From positions 81,006,474-81,070,473 of the forward strand of contig OZ026616.1 of NCBI GenBank assembly GCA_964020975.1: 64,000 bases of DNA, given 5' to 3'. Below the pieces are notes generated by a model. That model was not told where the DNA came from and made no database searches. It saw only the letters and a program-made list of their open reading frames with translations. A program made the translations under genes and the position numbers. The number at the start of each line of letters is the position of its first letter. Position 1 is the first letter of the stretch. This DNA is from Hermodice carunculata (Eukaryota > Annelida > Polychaeta > Eunicida > Amphinomidae). Of this stretch, positions 26,168 through 39,599 are shown in pieces.

Positions 26168-26168
26168 G
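26125..26168 (+). repeat. (GATT)n microsatellite
   Basis: About ten tandem GATT/TTGA units. Confidence 0.95.
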
Positions 26169-29032
26169 ATCTTCTTTTTTTGTAAACAGCCCCAAAACAT
26201 ACAACTTGGACTAAGACAGGGGGGTCATAATCAAAATAATATGTATTTCATTTAGTAAACAAGCCAATACACACAACACTGTGGCTGTCTCTGTGGCTGC
26301 CTCCCGCTGGACGCCATGTAGAATAATACATGTGCCTGTGAAGTAATAACATGGTAACCTTTACAGTTACACTCATTACAACCACAAAAGACAGAACTGG
26401 AGAAATCCTCCTCTACTCTCCCCCCCCCCAACATTTTATCCAAATCTCAACTGTTTGCAGGGGTATAGGTACCCTCCCTGGTATTCTAATGGTAGGAGAA
26501 ATATTTTAATCCCTTCAGGTTTTATTTCTTTCAGCTGGAATATTGTATAGGGTGGGGGAAGGTACCTATGCTCAAAATATGTAGGCTGCCTTCTTGAAAG
26601 GCTGGAAGCCCACACTTGCACACACTTTTTTTAAAATTGAGGTTTAAATGCTACATTTTGGCAAAAATTGGACAGCCAAAAATGTACAATTTTTATGAAA
26701 AATGTTAAATTTCAAGCACAGAGTGAGAAAAGCAATGAGAAACAGGAAAAAATATGATTTTTAAACCTTCACCTGCAAAAAATCTATGAATTTGGTTCAC
26801 TTTCAAAAAATATGACACCCAACCTGATATCATCAGAATGGGGGTCAAAACTATACACCAACCAAATACCACTAAAAAGGTACACAGTGCACAAATTTAA
26901 TGGAATGTAACAGGATGTTGGTGTAACAAAACATGGCCACATACAGCAGATGACCTGTCACCACAGGTAAATTTTACAAAGAAATTGACTCCTATGTTCA
27001 TACCTAGTGACCGAAAAAAGCAATGCGGCTGCTCACAGCAGTGGTTGCATACAGCAGGTACCATTGTAGTCTGTAACCATGGAAACTAACAATTTAAAAA
27101 CCTGTTGTCATGCATACAAGCCATTTTGGAATCACAGTGTGGGTCATTTCCATGACATTAACTTGTTGATAATATTAATCATGCAATGCATTCAGTCAAT
27201 TCAAGAAGTTTTACTGTGAATATCACCACAAATGTATTGATTGTAAATTGCAAGGTAAATATGAAGGTATATTTAAAAATTGTAATGTCCATGATTTCAT
27301 GTCAATGTCTGAACAAAGTCAATGATGGCTGGAGAAACTCGGAACACAAATGGTGCCCATAACTATGGACGGTGCACGTCCAGTCTCACGGGAAACCCAA
27401 CTTCATTTGCATAAATGTCTCCTATTGCCATCTGCAATGACTGCTTGTCATCTGCCCATGGTGGTGTGAGGACGTGCACAAACTGCTGATCTGTGGTGTA
27501 GGATGGTTGTATGACCATTCTTACTGTTGATGTCAAAAGTATACACGATGTTGTGGAGCCAAAATGTTCTGGCACAACCACAAGGCCGTGTGTCCCTTGG
27601 TATTTACTGTATTGAGGTCTAGAGACCCTCTGCATCATGCCTGGCCTGTCCGCAGGGACCGGGCATTAATTCACTGGGGAGACCTGTATTCCCTGGGGCC
27701 CAGTCAGCAGGAAATTGACTCCCCAAGCGCAGGAAAACAAGCCAGAATTGGGAAAATGAAGTGACTGAAACAGAGTCTAGCCGAGCAGAAAATTGCTGGT
27801 TGTCAGGATAAGAAGATCAGCGAAATGTCTTTAAGTATTAGACCATATTAATTTTAGTAGCATAATACTGCGCTATTTGATTCTGAATCAACTTACATGT
27901 TCAAGTAAATTCGGCGAGTGTGCCAAGCAGTGCACTGCGGGTCAAGGAAGGCACGATCAAGTGACCATTATCTTCACCAGAATGTCATTCTGTGTTGACC
28001 ACTCGATTGCATGTTTCGTATGAGAGACTACATACATGATGCACTTACAGAATCTTAACAATTTCTCAGAAAATCTCAAATCTAACACCTAATATTTACC
28101 CAACCCCTTTCCATTATCCTACTCTAATTCACCCCTGAATTTCACCCTCAATCATAGACATAAACTCCAAATTCCTGGTTATCGCAGACTCCATTATATT
28201 GCAATAAATGGATTTGCTAATAAAAGCCTGCACACACACAGTGGATCTTGTACAATGTAGAATTACTCTCCTGTCAAGTGTGCTATCTTGCATAAACCAG
28301 GGTGGATGGGTAATCTAGCCAGGCTGCCAGGGTATCTGTTGTCTCCAACTTGTCGCTCCCAATCAGCATTCAAACATCACCAGCACTTGGGACAATTCCA
28401 TTATCCCACATACAACAAGCTATTCAATCCAACAACACTGCTTCTTGCAAAATTTTTTTTACACGCATTGTCTTCCCTCGGACAGTAAAACTGATCACAA
28501 AATACCTGGTTATATTTATATATATATATATAACAAAGCAAAAAATACCCCAAATCCCAACATATTTGTACACTTTGTATTCTTTTCTCCTTTCATCTAT
28601 TGCTGAATGTCAAGCACATGTTTATCATCACTGCAGATCTAATACAGGAAAACATTTCCAACAGTTCACTGTATTATATTCCACCTTTGCATTCCAAGGG
28701 ACTCTTCTCTCTGCTTAATAGCTAAGGCTATTACCCAAAAGAAACACCAATGACAACATATTTATGAACCAATCTCCTTTGTTTTCTACAAACATACATC
28801 AAAATTGAATCTTGTGTTCTCATAACACTCACAATATATATATGTGACACAAATAATTTCCCATACTTGAACATTTCACCAAAAAATATCTGCAACTCAT
28901 TGTCTGAAAGAAAGATAACATTGTGTTATCATGGGTCTGTGTGGATAATCGTATTCACAGTCACCAAATGTTGTCAGGAAAGATGATCACCATATTCAAG
29001 GCAGAAAGAAAGACATGCTGGGAGACTGACAC
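26169..29032. other. Intron 6 sequence, nothing recognised
   Basis: AT-rich DNA with a short TA run near 28515-28533 and an octamer ATTTGCAT at 27405-27412. Frames near 27363-27638 and 28288-28718 are not protein-like. Confidence 0.45.
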
Positions 29033-29043
29033 AGAGGGCGCTA
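29033..29043 (+). promoter_or_regulatory. CTCF-type GGGCGCT core
   Basis: AGAGGGCGCTA fits the 3' half of the CTCF consensus (AGRKGGCRSY). The 5' half does not match, so support is weak. Confidence 0.2.
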
Positions 29044-30719
29044 ATAGGTTTGTTATACCAAAATTAAAATAAATTCAAATTTAGCGTGGCCCAGTCAACT
29101 TCAAAGCCTGCATTACCCCCTGGGAAGTCCGTAATCTACCATTGAGTCAAGCATTGAATACCACTTGAGACCACCTTCAATTGGAAGTATCTACATACGC
29201 TAAAGCTTATGAAATTCATCCAATTCAATCCAACTCAAATTTAGGGAAAAATAGAAAAAAAACACAGACAAATAATCAAGGTTTCATTGAATAACAATGG
29301 TACTGCAGCTATTTGAAGTCTGATGACAGGTCTGGTAATGCTTTGTAGTTAACCTTCCCTGTGCTCCCCGCAACAAAATCGAGTTGCAGAAAAGTAGCAA
29401 ACATCACTTTGTCATTAGCATACATGTCCACTGGTAGAATTGAATTGTGTCACAGGTGCCATGGTTAAGTTTGCTTTGCTCGCCTGCATGTGTACGTTGT
29501 CCATTCATCCATGCTAAACGATGGGCTTTTACGTTTAACACATTCCGTCCTGGGTGGATTGAGACCACGTGCTCTTCCTCGTGGGATTTCTCTCCTAGTC
29601 TCCTCTTTATGCTGTGGCCTGCGATATTAAGTGGCATCCTATGTCCTTTGATGGCTCGCTTTGTGTGCCAATTAAACATATACACTTTCTACCATTCCAC
29701 AAGTTTACCCACGGTGGCTTTGGGGACAGGCCTGTGGTGATGGGGGACCTAATGTTTAAGATTCAACAAGCCACTAAAGTGATTCTTGTCAATTTTTAAA
29801 ATGCACCATTCCAATTCCAAAGCCCAAGTTGCACCCATGAGACTCTCTAGTGTGCACCGAGCATCCACGGATTACATGGGGCTACTCAGTCATGGCCATT
29901 AGAAATACAAGCGTCAGAGATTACAACACTCAACCCGTTAAGAGAGATAAGCTCCATAAGCCTGATGACCGGAGAAAGATTAAGAACAACATACATATGA
30001 TATGTGTGTTATTGAAGAGGAACACAAATACAAAAAGTAAACCTTGAAATTCCACGGTACTGAAATTTCATAAAGAAAAAGATATACTGAATTTTAAATG
30101 TGTATGGCAAATTTAGGAAAAGCACATTTAAAACATGGAGACAAAAGAATAGTTTTAGCAGACAAAGGGTTTATACAGGACATTTTTTTGCCAAGTACCT
30201 TATTTTGTGTTTCAAGGTCATGTATGTACAATAGTGTGTCTGGCACTTACTGTCTATGAGAACCAATGTCACTCATGGCTACTCAACAAGATGAAAATCA
30301 TCATCAAATTAAATTTGATATCAAGTATCATGCATTGTCAATTGAGTTTCTACATATCTATTGCAAGCAAATTTTGTTGGTTATGAAGACAAGTTACTAA
30401 TTCAAGGGCTTTATTCATAACATTTCCTAAACAAATACATGTATTTTCCAAGTATTTTTTTTCAGGGCTGGAAAAACAGCTTACAAAATTTGATTACTTT
30501 CCAATAATTGATGGACCTGTAGCCAGAATGCAACTAGTAACCACATGTCCTCTACACAATTTACCTTGCTAGGAATTCTTAGAATCTAATAAAACAAATT
30601 GCACATTAATTTTACCAATCCAAATTCATAAATATTTTAATATTCTCCTATATTAATTCCACAACATTCTTTCAATGCTATTGCCATTCTACAAGAAACC
30701 TGCAATGTTTTCATTTTTT
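29044..30719. other. Intron 6 sequence, nothing recognised
   Basis: AT-rich DNA. Two overlapping frames on opposite strands at 29404-29740 look like chance. Confidence 0.45.
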
Positions 30720-30761
30720 TTTTCTTTTCTTTTCTATTTTTTTTTTTTTGGGGGGGGGGGG
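30720..30761 (+). repeat. Pyrimidine tract with T13 followed by G12
   Basis: A T/C-rich stretch ends in about 13 T (30737-30749), directly followed by 12 G (30750-30761). Confidence 0.9.
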
Positions 30762-31182
30762 CGCATAAAGCGTGTAAAGTTGGCATACCACGAGCCCCAC
30801 AATCCATACCAAGCATGACCATGATGTATAGATTACAAACAAATATCCCGTCAAGTTTCCACTTGGTTGCTCCATCAGAGTCGAGCAGCCAGCATCACTC
30901 GCTAATGAACCCAGAGAGCACAGTCGACTGAGTGCCCAGTCTACTGAAAATCTGGCGTATTGAAGCAAGAATGAGAATGATCAACCATCTGTGAAGAGAG
31001 TCACAGTTTACTGAGTGTGGTGATAATGTTGTCATTTAGTAATTCATTCATTGACTAAGTTGTGGCTCTTTTTATTTATTTATTCATTTTTGGCCTCACA
31101 AAGGAAACCAGTGTGCAGTAAGCTATGCTATATTGTACAACAAACTGTTGTATCAACATCTGTGAAGGTGTAACTCACTACA

Positions 31183-31372
31183 CAGTGTTTCCGATAACCC
31201 CCAAATGGGGGTATGTTACCCTTTCAAAACCTGAAATACCCTCTGAGAAAATTCTTAAGGGTCACAAGTCTTGTTTATTTACATGTAAAATTTGTGGAAA
31301 TCTAGTTTCCTTCCCTGAATTTTCCTTCTTGTGACCCCCTGAAAAAAAAAAAAATCTTGAACAGAAACACTG
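31183..31372 (+). mobile_element. hAT-like MITE, 190 bp
   Basis: It starts CAGTGTTTCC and ends CAGAAACACTG, inverse over at least 9 bp, the TIR style of hAT elements. CTACA flanks both sides, consistent with a 5-bp target-site duplication. The interior holds ACCCCCAAATGGGGGT and a poly-A run. Confidence 0.6.
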
Positions 31373-34179
31373 CTACATAGAAGTATTATGGGAAAAAGTT
31401 ACCTGCATAATTTCACCTACATGTATTTGGCATACTGAATAACATTACTTAAAACACACTTGTGCATGTATACTTAACTATTCTAAAGTACACAACCCCC
31501 CCACATGCACATAAAAAAAAACAAAAACAGAACCCCCCCCCCCTTTAATATCACTCACAAACTTAAGCTTCTGACATGAAAACAATACATGAAGTCAGCT
31601 TAACAGACTCTAAACTTCGCAAAGAATCTCCACCACTTTAGCCTAGACTTAGTGCCTCTGTGGGAGTCCTTGAGGGGTCTGGTTGGTCGTGGACCTGCCA
31701 CCCTGGTTAATGCTAACCAGGAGGAGCCAGACAGGATTAAATTAGTGACCTGTGGAGAGAAGTAACACCTTAATCTATGAACCACTTGCTGGCACTTTGT
31801 CCAGCTACTTGTACAACCTGTGGTGTGGCTTTTACTTTGGCAGGATTCAGAGAACTGAGACAGTTTCAGTTTTTTGTCAGCAAATACACCCGTAGGCTGT
31901 AATCCCAGTCCACTCTCCTCAGGTATACAGAATGAGGTCTTGGTTGGGTACAGCTATAAATAATCATCAATATTGACTGATTGAAGGGCTACACTGCAAT
32001 TAGACTCCACTAATTGCAGTTTGTATAATTTGTCTCTATGGGGGTTTGTTTTTTTGCCTAAACCTGATATACTGGTAGGATGGGCAGAGCATAAGACATC
32101 CATAGACCACCTGCTTAAGTACAATGACACCATTCCACCGATACATTTTAATTTTAATGTCCAGTGCAGGGTACGTCAAACTGGTGATAAATGTCTGTCA
32201 CTTATCTCATCAACTCTTAAATAAATTTTATTTATTCATATCTGAATATTCGTGTCATTACACACCTTTCTGACTGATGTCAACGTGTTCATTTTTAACT
32301 GAATCGCTGGTGTTGACAGAATTTTTAAGTTGTTGTTTTGGTCATAATTTCTCTTTCACGTACATTTACAGAACTTTTGAACCCCCCCCGTTGCAAAAAA
32401 AAGGGGGAGGGGGTGTCAAAACACTACTAAAGGTAATTTACAATGATGTCAATATATGAAGAGGGCATTGAGCAGGCCACAATTATCAGTCCTTTGGGAA
32501 TAAGGCTGAATGCACAACCAAATGCAGAACTTTTTGCAAGCTTGAGTTCCCTATTCCCATTCATTTGAACGTGACAGTAACTTTAAAAACTTGTTCCTTC
32601 ACAGGTGAGCTTACGAAATCTATGATCAACAGCTTTATGCCTGGATTTACACCCACGTCTAGTATTTCTAAATACAACTTGAAGGTTGTTTAGCTACAGA
32701 TTGCAGTGGAAAGTAATGAGATTATACAGCCATAGCCCTTTTGACTGAAGCGCCCTCTACAGTATCAGCACACGCACTTTCCCTGCTGGCTCTTCCCCAG
32801 GAACCTTGGAAGACCAGCAGACTGACATCAAGTTATTGCTGTGTAATCAAGACAACCTGACAGACATGGCCTGTGTATTATGTTTATACAGCCACCTGAT
32901 CTGCCGGTATTATGATAATAGACATTGGTCCACAGCCAGGTAAAAATGTTCATCAGACTGTTGATGTATATATTTTTGCATGTATAAATTTTCATGGCTT
33001 ATGCTTTTCAGGCATTTAACTGAAGTTTAAATCTCACTATTTCACACATAGGTCAAATTAAACCTTTATCAAAATGCTGTTTCATTGGGGTTTTACTTTC
33101 ATGCTATCAGGAAAACAAGCAAAAATAAAAATACAATGAAACAAAGTGCATTACAGGATTTCACCTGATAGCTTTGGCTCCCATATATGTTGACAGATTG
33201 CACACGATGACAGGTAGCCGAGTGTATCACCTTATGGAACATATCATTCCCTGTATTAGTCACTTTGAGCACAAGTAACAAGATTCAATTCTTCAACAGA
33301 AATCAAAATAAACTTTCTCATTGCACTAAAGACACAATGATGTTCCGTAAATGTTTTGTCTACACTTCAAAGTTAGTGACTTTTATAGTTTTGCAGCAAA
33401 ACCTGGCTTCTAATAGGACAATTGCCAGGGTCACCAAAAACTGTACCTGTCAAACATGCTGTATAAATATTAAAATCACAAAAATAATTTCTGCTCAAAG
33501 CAAGTAGTATTTCTTGACAAAACTGGAATCACAGCTTCCAAAAAGAAAAACTGCACATCAACGTATAAAAGATGAAACCATATACCCCCCAAAAAGTGCC
33601 CCATAGTTCAATAACCCATCCCAGCCCCTCGCTGTCACTGGAGCCAGTTAAAACAGCAAAAATAAAGCTAAATATTCTACATTTAACCTTTTTTTCACAA
33701 TATTACATCTATAATGTTGAATACAAGAAAACTGGAGGTTTTCTTTTCGATTTGTTTTTGTTTACAAATCTTTGAAGTGCCCAGGAGGCTCCACGGGAGG
33801 AATGCAGTCCGTGTATATCAAATGAAACTGACCACAGTAGCTTCCCTTCACAGAAATCAATCCATTGAGACACCACGAGGTGTCACTCTTTAAGAGTCAA
33901 GTTGTCATCTGTCTAATTACAGATGATGTGAAAGATCCTTTCAGCCAGTGAGAGGAACTGTCAAATATCACATTTTTCTTGCTCAACAAATATCCGGACC
34001 CAACCTCCTGAAACCCAAGATACCAACAAGGAAACACACAACCCACCCAACCGGCAAATCCCTCTGCACCCAATGCCAGGCAAATTACCAGTGTCGTCAG
34101 ATTAATATTAAAGCTCCTACATTTTAATTGCTGCACAGGGTTTATTAAGACATGCTCAGGTATGGCCAGCAAAAATCCC
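31373..34179. other. Intron 6 sequence, few features
   Basis: Contains C11 at 31533-31543, a small hairpin CCTGGTTA-ATGC-TAACCAGG near 31711, and the CTCF-type word at 32749. The minus-strand frame at 31600-31785 is somewhat protein-like but not recognised. Confidence 0.45.
32749..32759 (-). promoter_or_regulatory. CTCF-type core, minus strand
   Basis: On the minus strand TAGAGGGCGCT, preceded by CTG, fits most of the CTCF core. It faces the plus-oriented motifs at 15933, 16007 and 29033. Confidence 0.25.
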
Positions 34180-34680
34180 ATGTGAGGTACCTTAATGGGG
34201 TAGTAAAAGTGGTTACTTAATAGCTCACTCCTTGCTCAATGGAAATTTAGTAAATTAGCATTTGAACACATGGGGTCGGCCTTTTGGGGAAAGTGTTCAC
34301 AATTACGTAGCTAATTGTGGGCTACACAAGTGAGCAATGGGCAAAGTTTGGAACAAAGGTCAAATAATCAAAGTTGACCTTCATTCTGCTGTTAGGGAGC
34401 TTACAAGATTTACAAGCAAGTAAAAAACTTTCTCTCTCGGATTGTTTTCTCGTTTTTGCTTTCAAGCTTGTGGGTGGCACAATAGCACGCTTGATAAATT
34501 GGGTGGTTGCCCTTACAAAATGCTCACTCGCTTGTTACCTGCAGGCACCAAAAGTAATCCACCAGTTGCAAATTGCTGAAAAGTTGACACGATTTGTTGG
34601 CCACCATCAGTCCTCATTTACCTGTTAATTAGATACTGGTTAAAGTGGCGCAGTATCCTCCACACCTCGCCAGCGTGACC
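34180..34680. promoter_or_regulatory. CNE-like block with palindromic homeodomain site
   Basis: CACAATTA at 34298-34305 and its exact inverse TAATTGTG at 34312-34319 are 6 bp apart. They are followed by the NK-type word CACAAGTG near 34325. The surroundings are repeat-free. Confidence 0.4.
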
Positions 34681-35520
34681 AACAGCTCACTTGGGAACTC
34701 CAAAGCTTTGGAGAATACTTATTGGCTTAAAAACACAAACACCCTCATCTTTTAACTTGTTGCTCAAGTGCACTTAATTTTAAAATTTTCCATTAATTTT
34801 TTCCTTTTTTTTTTGTACTGTGATATTTGGGCATTCTATGATATGTAACGTCTTTTCAGTCAGGTGCCGTGAGCGTGGAAAAAAAAGAGACCAGAGATGA
34901 GTCAGTGAGAGCTCACTTGTTAACTTGATCAGATGACTATCACGGAAGACCAGTGCTTTAAGTGCATCTTCTTCGTCACAATTCTGTTAATTCATTTAAA
35001 CTGGGGCAGGTATGTGAACACAATATAAGCATTCATTATTGATACATATGATGCCATCATCCCTACATCTATTGCCACATTTAATATATAATGTATAACG
35101 GCAGCCACAAATAAAGCCCTCTGCCAGTGCCACAGAAAACACATCCACTGAGCATGCTATAATTATTTACGGCAGACGCACCTGCTTCACGAAATACACC
35201 ATCTATAACTTTATTAGGCAAATTAACAGTGACCCAACTTTCCTTCTATATTTGCACAGCTTCAGTGACTGTATGCCTCATTTTTTCAAGCACACTTAGT
35301 GGTGATTTAAGCTTTCTTGTAATTTCTGCTGTGACCAATGTTAGACTTGCTCCTCGTACTTTTGTGTTCACTGATGGTGAAAATAATACTTTCTTGAATA
35401 GAGTTAAACTGTGTTGTGGTGACAATTTTTAAGCAGCACGACTGACATGCATTTGTATTCCTGATACATCTGAACACTTATTTTCAGGCATTTTATTCAT
35501 AGCAAAAATATTTTCAAAAT

Positions 35521-35640
35521 ATTACATGTTTGTACATCAACAAAATTTTACATATAAACACCCATAAATATTCATATGATATAATAAGTTTGTAGATCAG
35601 CAGTATTTTATATATAAACTCCCCGTTGTGTTGATGTAGT
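35521..35640. repeat. 60-bp imperfect tandem duplication
   Basis: TTTGTACATCAACAAAATTT at 35529 recurs as TTTGTAGATCAGCAGTATTT at 35589, exactly 60 bp later, each followed by ATATAAAC and C runs. Confidence 0.65.
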
Positions 35641-37300
35641 CTGTATTCCCTCACTCATAAATAAACCCACAGAAAGAATTTATACTGCCCAAACAGATAA
35701 ACAATGTGAGATAATGGCCTATTCAGTTGGATAATGCCCTGTTCAATTTAGAATGGGTTTTGTTTCTCCTGTGGTTGCTGGTTATCTTAAATACATGTGC
35801 GGCTGCTTGCCCGTAGTGTACAAATAACACATGCCACAGTCATGTTTTAATATAAGCTACACAAATAATCACATTTGTAATGGACACTATAAAATGCAAA
35901 GGCTTCCTGCCTTGTGCTTTGGTAACATCAATCCACAAAGGCAAATAAAAATATTTAGCCTGGCTATGAACCTGGGAGTCCCGGAGAAACTGTTCATAAC
36001 ATTAACTGTTAAGAACTCCTAATCGGCTTGTATACCACAGGGCCCATCCCCAATGTTTATCTTGGGGAAAATGCAGTTTGATAGGGTTCATAGCCCTCAT
36101 TGAACATGCTTCCCCACATCAAATCTTAAGTCAATAGACTTTAAGCGAAGTCCCATAATGCAATTCCCAGTTCGCACATCAGCAAACCTGCCCCTGCTTT
36201 GCTGAGCTTCCCTGCAGCTCGCCCTATTTGGACCTTTCTGCCAACCCTAAGTTGAAGGGTCCTGGTATCGGGATGCAGTATCCAAGGGGCAAAGATTTCG
36301 CCTTTTGTGGTTACCGGATTCAGTAAGCAAACAAACAAGGCACATGTCAGGTGCGTAGGGGATATTTGGCGAGTGCTCTTCAGCTATTTATCAAGCATTG
36401 GAAAAGAAGTCCCCGGTTGCTCGTTACAAGTAATGACAAGCTCTCTCTCCGCAGACAAGGACCTTGGCGCTCTCAACGGCAGGTCCACCACAAGTGGTCC
36501 TATGCCCTTGTAGCAACCACTTGAACAGACAGCAAGAATCCTCGCCAACCTTAACAGCTTCCTTTCTATTTATTTAACATAATAAGTAATAAAATTTTCA
36601 TAGGTTGCGGGAGATGGTGAAAAGCTACGGCTCGTAGGTAACAAATGCATGGCCCCAGGCTAAAATTACTCCATGGAAGCTAGCTATGATAGGCAATTTT
36701 CTATCGGAAAATTGGGTTTAATATAAAAAGGGCAAAGCTTTTAGATGAATTGAAAATGCCTGCGCAGATGCTCATCTTGAAGTGGGTACTTTATGAATTA
36801 ATATTTTAACGTTTCTATCATGTTGCCACCTGATCACAGTGGGCTTGCACAAACATAAAACTGCTGACTTCTTTGTGCCGTGAAATATTGATCTTCTTGG
36901 CAAACAGGATTATTAAAGGGTTAGCACTACTATATGGTTGTCTATTCGGAAACAGGAAACAACCCAATAATACACTTGAGCATGTAACAGGAACAAAGCA
37001 GGCATGCGTGTGCACTCATTTGTGGAATATACCGGGCGTTTGATTGATATTGTGACAATGAAAAATGCCAGAACATCTGAGCCACCACACCGTACCTAAT
37101 GCAGCATTTATGGTCTTGCAGCCGCTCAGCCGAACACCCAACAGCTGATCCACGTCTGGGCTGGCCACCCGACCTGGCCGATCCTGCCCCTCGCTCTTTG
37201 CTTTTTTACTTTTCACGCACACACACAAGGACCTGCTTGCAATTCATACTTGATCAAAAGGAGGACTAGCCAGTCTGGGCTGAATCACGGCAAAACCTGA
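35641..37300. promoter_or_regulatory. CNE-like block
   Basis: From about 36050 the sequence is repeat-free, of mixed composition, with retained CpG. Function is inferred from texture only. Confidence 0.28.
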
Positions 37301-39599
37301 CTCACTGGAGCTGTTTATTGCCACATCTGAGGGTTGAGGGAGCAAGCATCAAACAAAAGGTCCCATCATTGTCAATGTCCATGTAGCCAATTTCATTTCT
37401 TGAAGTTTTCACACTTTTTTTTCTGACCTGATAATTTGTATGTGGACGGTAATATAAATCAAAATTTGAGCCGGGGTAGTTTGTGACAGTATCTGTTAGA
37501 GCACTTCAGATAGAGGAACTTATCCATTTTATTGCTTAATTGGCACAGTACTTGGATAACACATTACATGAAGTTTCAATTTTCTGGCCACAGTCAGCCA
37601 GGTAGGCGGCTTTCTTTCAAGATGTACAGTGGGGGGTGGGGCTGCCAACAAAGCAACCAGGACTCCTACTGAGATATGCACAAAGTGGGTTCGGGCCAAT
37701 TTCAGTCTTGTTTTCATATCAAACCATGTAACTGATGGGTGACTGATTGATCTCGGGAAAAAATAAACAAGCTCCAGTGAGGCTCCTAAGACTTGTCCCG
37801 TACAAAAGCAAGCAAGCACAGATCTTTCCCAATGTTCCCAAACCTGGATTGCCTTTATCATGGTGAGGTCAATATTTTCATAGCGTAACTGTATTACACT
37901 GGCCCTGATTAACTGTGGTCTGGGATGCCAAATTAGACCAAATTAGACCAGTGTAGACTTGTAATACTGCCCAGTCAGCACCAGATACGCTCCACCAAGA
38001 GGACAGGTTTTGTTTCACATGTGGAAACCATTACAAGAAATCTACATTTTTACTTCAGAATATATACCTGCTCATTTGAAACATCTGAAGTCATCTGTTG
38101 TCTATAAGACGACAGCCAGTAACAGTACTTTAAATATCGTGTACATTGACCAGGACAAAAATGTTCCATCACATTACATCAAGATAAACTGATGGAGAAA
38201 GCCATGGATTTGGATTGTGTTTGGCACCGGGCCCCACATTACTGTCTAATGTTGTGTAAGAGGCAAGATCAGCTTAGAGCCCCCAAGATAATATTTAACA
38301 AGTGTTACAGAAATCTACTTTGGGGACCATGATCCTAATAAACTTCTAATCCAGTGGGGTTTTGATATAAATGATGTTTAATCTTTCACAGACTACTACT
38401 AAAGACCTGAAAAATATTATAAAGTCCTGAGCTATATAACTTCGGAGAAAATAACTTAACCTTTTGCAGTAATACAGAGAAGAAATTGACAGTTGGGTTT
38501 GTCCACTGTTTCACAGCTAATTGACACAGTTTCCCCTAAAATCAACAATGCATAGCTTGTAATGAAGAAGACTTTTTTTTTTGATAAGATGATGAAGGGT
38601 CTTATCAAGAGAGCAACTAGATACAAATTCGTACACACATAAAGCTCCAGTTACCCCAGCTCTCAATGAAAAACAGGTGTTTCGTCAGCACCTCCGCTAA
38701 ATCAAAACATCCCTCCCTTATTTGTTACATCCCTCCTCTGGTCATAAAAGTAGAGAAGGCGAGCCACAGGCTGCTGTTTCTGAATATCATACAACTTGCC
38801 ATATGTTTTTGGATAAAGATCTCGCAAGAGAAGCACATGTGGAATTTGTCAGGCAAGTGGAGGTGGCGCACCATGGTAAGGGAATAGCCTCAAAGGTTGG
38901 TTGGTAGTTTGTATGCAGAAAGATAAAGAGGAGAACAGTCTACAGGAACCCTGGGAAGCAAGTAAAAGCAGAGATATGAACATGGTTCAATTCCCTGTGG
39001 TGACTATCCCTGGGAATACATGAATAATTTAGGGATTATATTTCAAAGGACACCTTACACTATGATAACTACCATATACATGCCAACCATCAAAATAACC
39101 TGCTTTAGTGGGAGCTGTTTAATAATTTAAAATCCATTAAAGTTACACGTTTTCACTGCTGCTTTTTGATACTTTTTTTCTTCTTTTTTTTAAGGGGAGC
39201 AGTTTGTTTCAAAAATATTGCAACATATCCAATGGTTTCATTTATGATGGTACTCCCACAGATATACAGCCAATCCTGGAGGAATTATATATTCCCTGAG
39301 GCTCCCCTGGTTAATCAAGCTTTATATAAATTGTATACATATAACTTAATTAATGCCATCCCATCTGTTTTATTGAGGAGCATGTCAGAATTAATGATGA
39401 TACCAGAAGTGCAGGTGCCCATATTGTTTTTTTTTCTTTTTCTCCAAAATACAGCGCAAAAAGTGAGGATACACACAAGAGTAACCAGAGTGCACAAATT
39501 AGTTTCACCTAATTATATTTTGTGAAAATGGATGTTATGTTTTCGTAACAATTCTACTCTCCACCTGAGCCATTGACCAAGATACAGTACTGTAACTGG
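37301..39599. other. Intron 6 sequence, nothing recognised
   Basis: AT-rich DNA. A short tandem of CAAATTAGAC lies near 37929. No repeat family or gene identified. Confidence 0.45.

Noticed and set aside
27690-27699. COE autoregulatory site (TCCC-NN-GGGA)
   Set aside because: TCCCTGGGGC and a few similar words (29116, 28684, 57885) have one or more mismatches; no exact palindrome was seen, and near matches are expected by chance.
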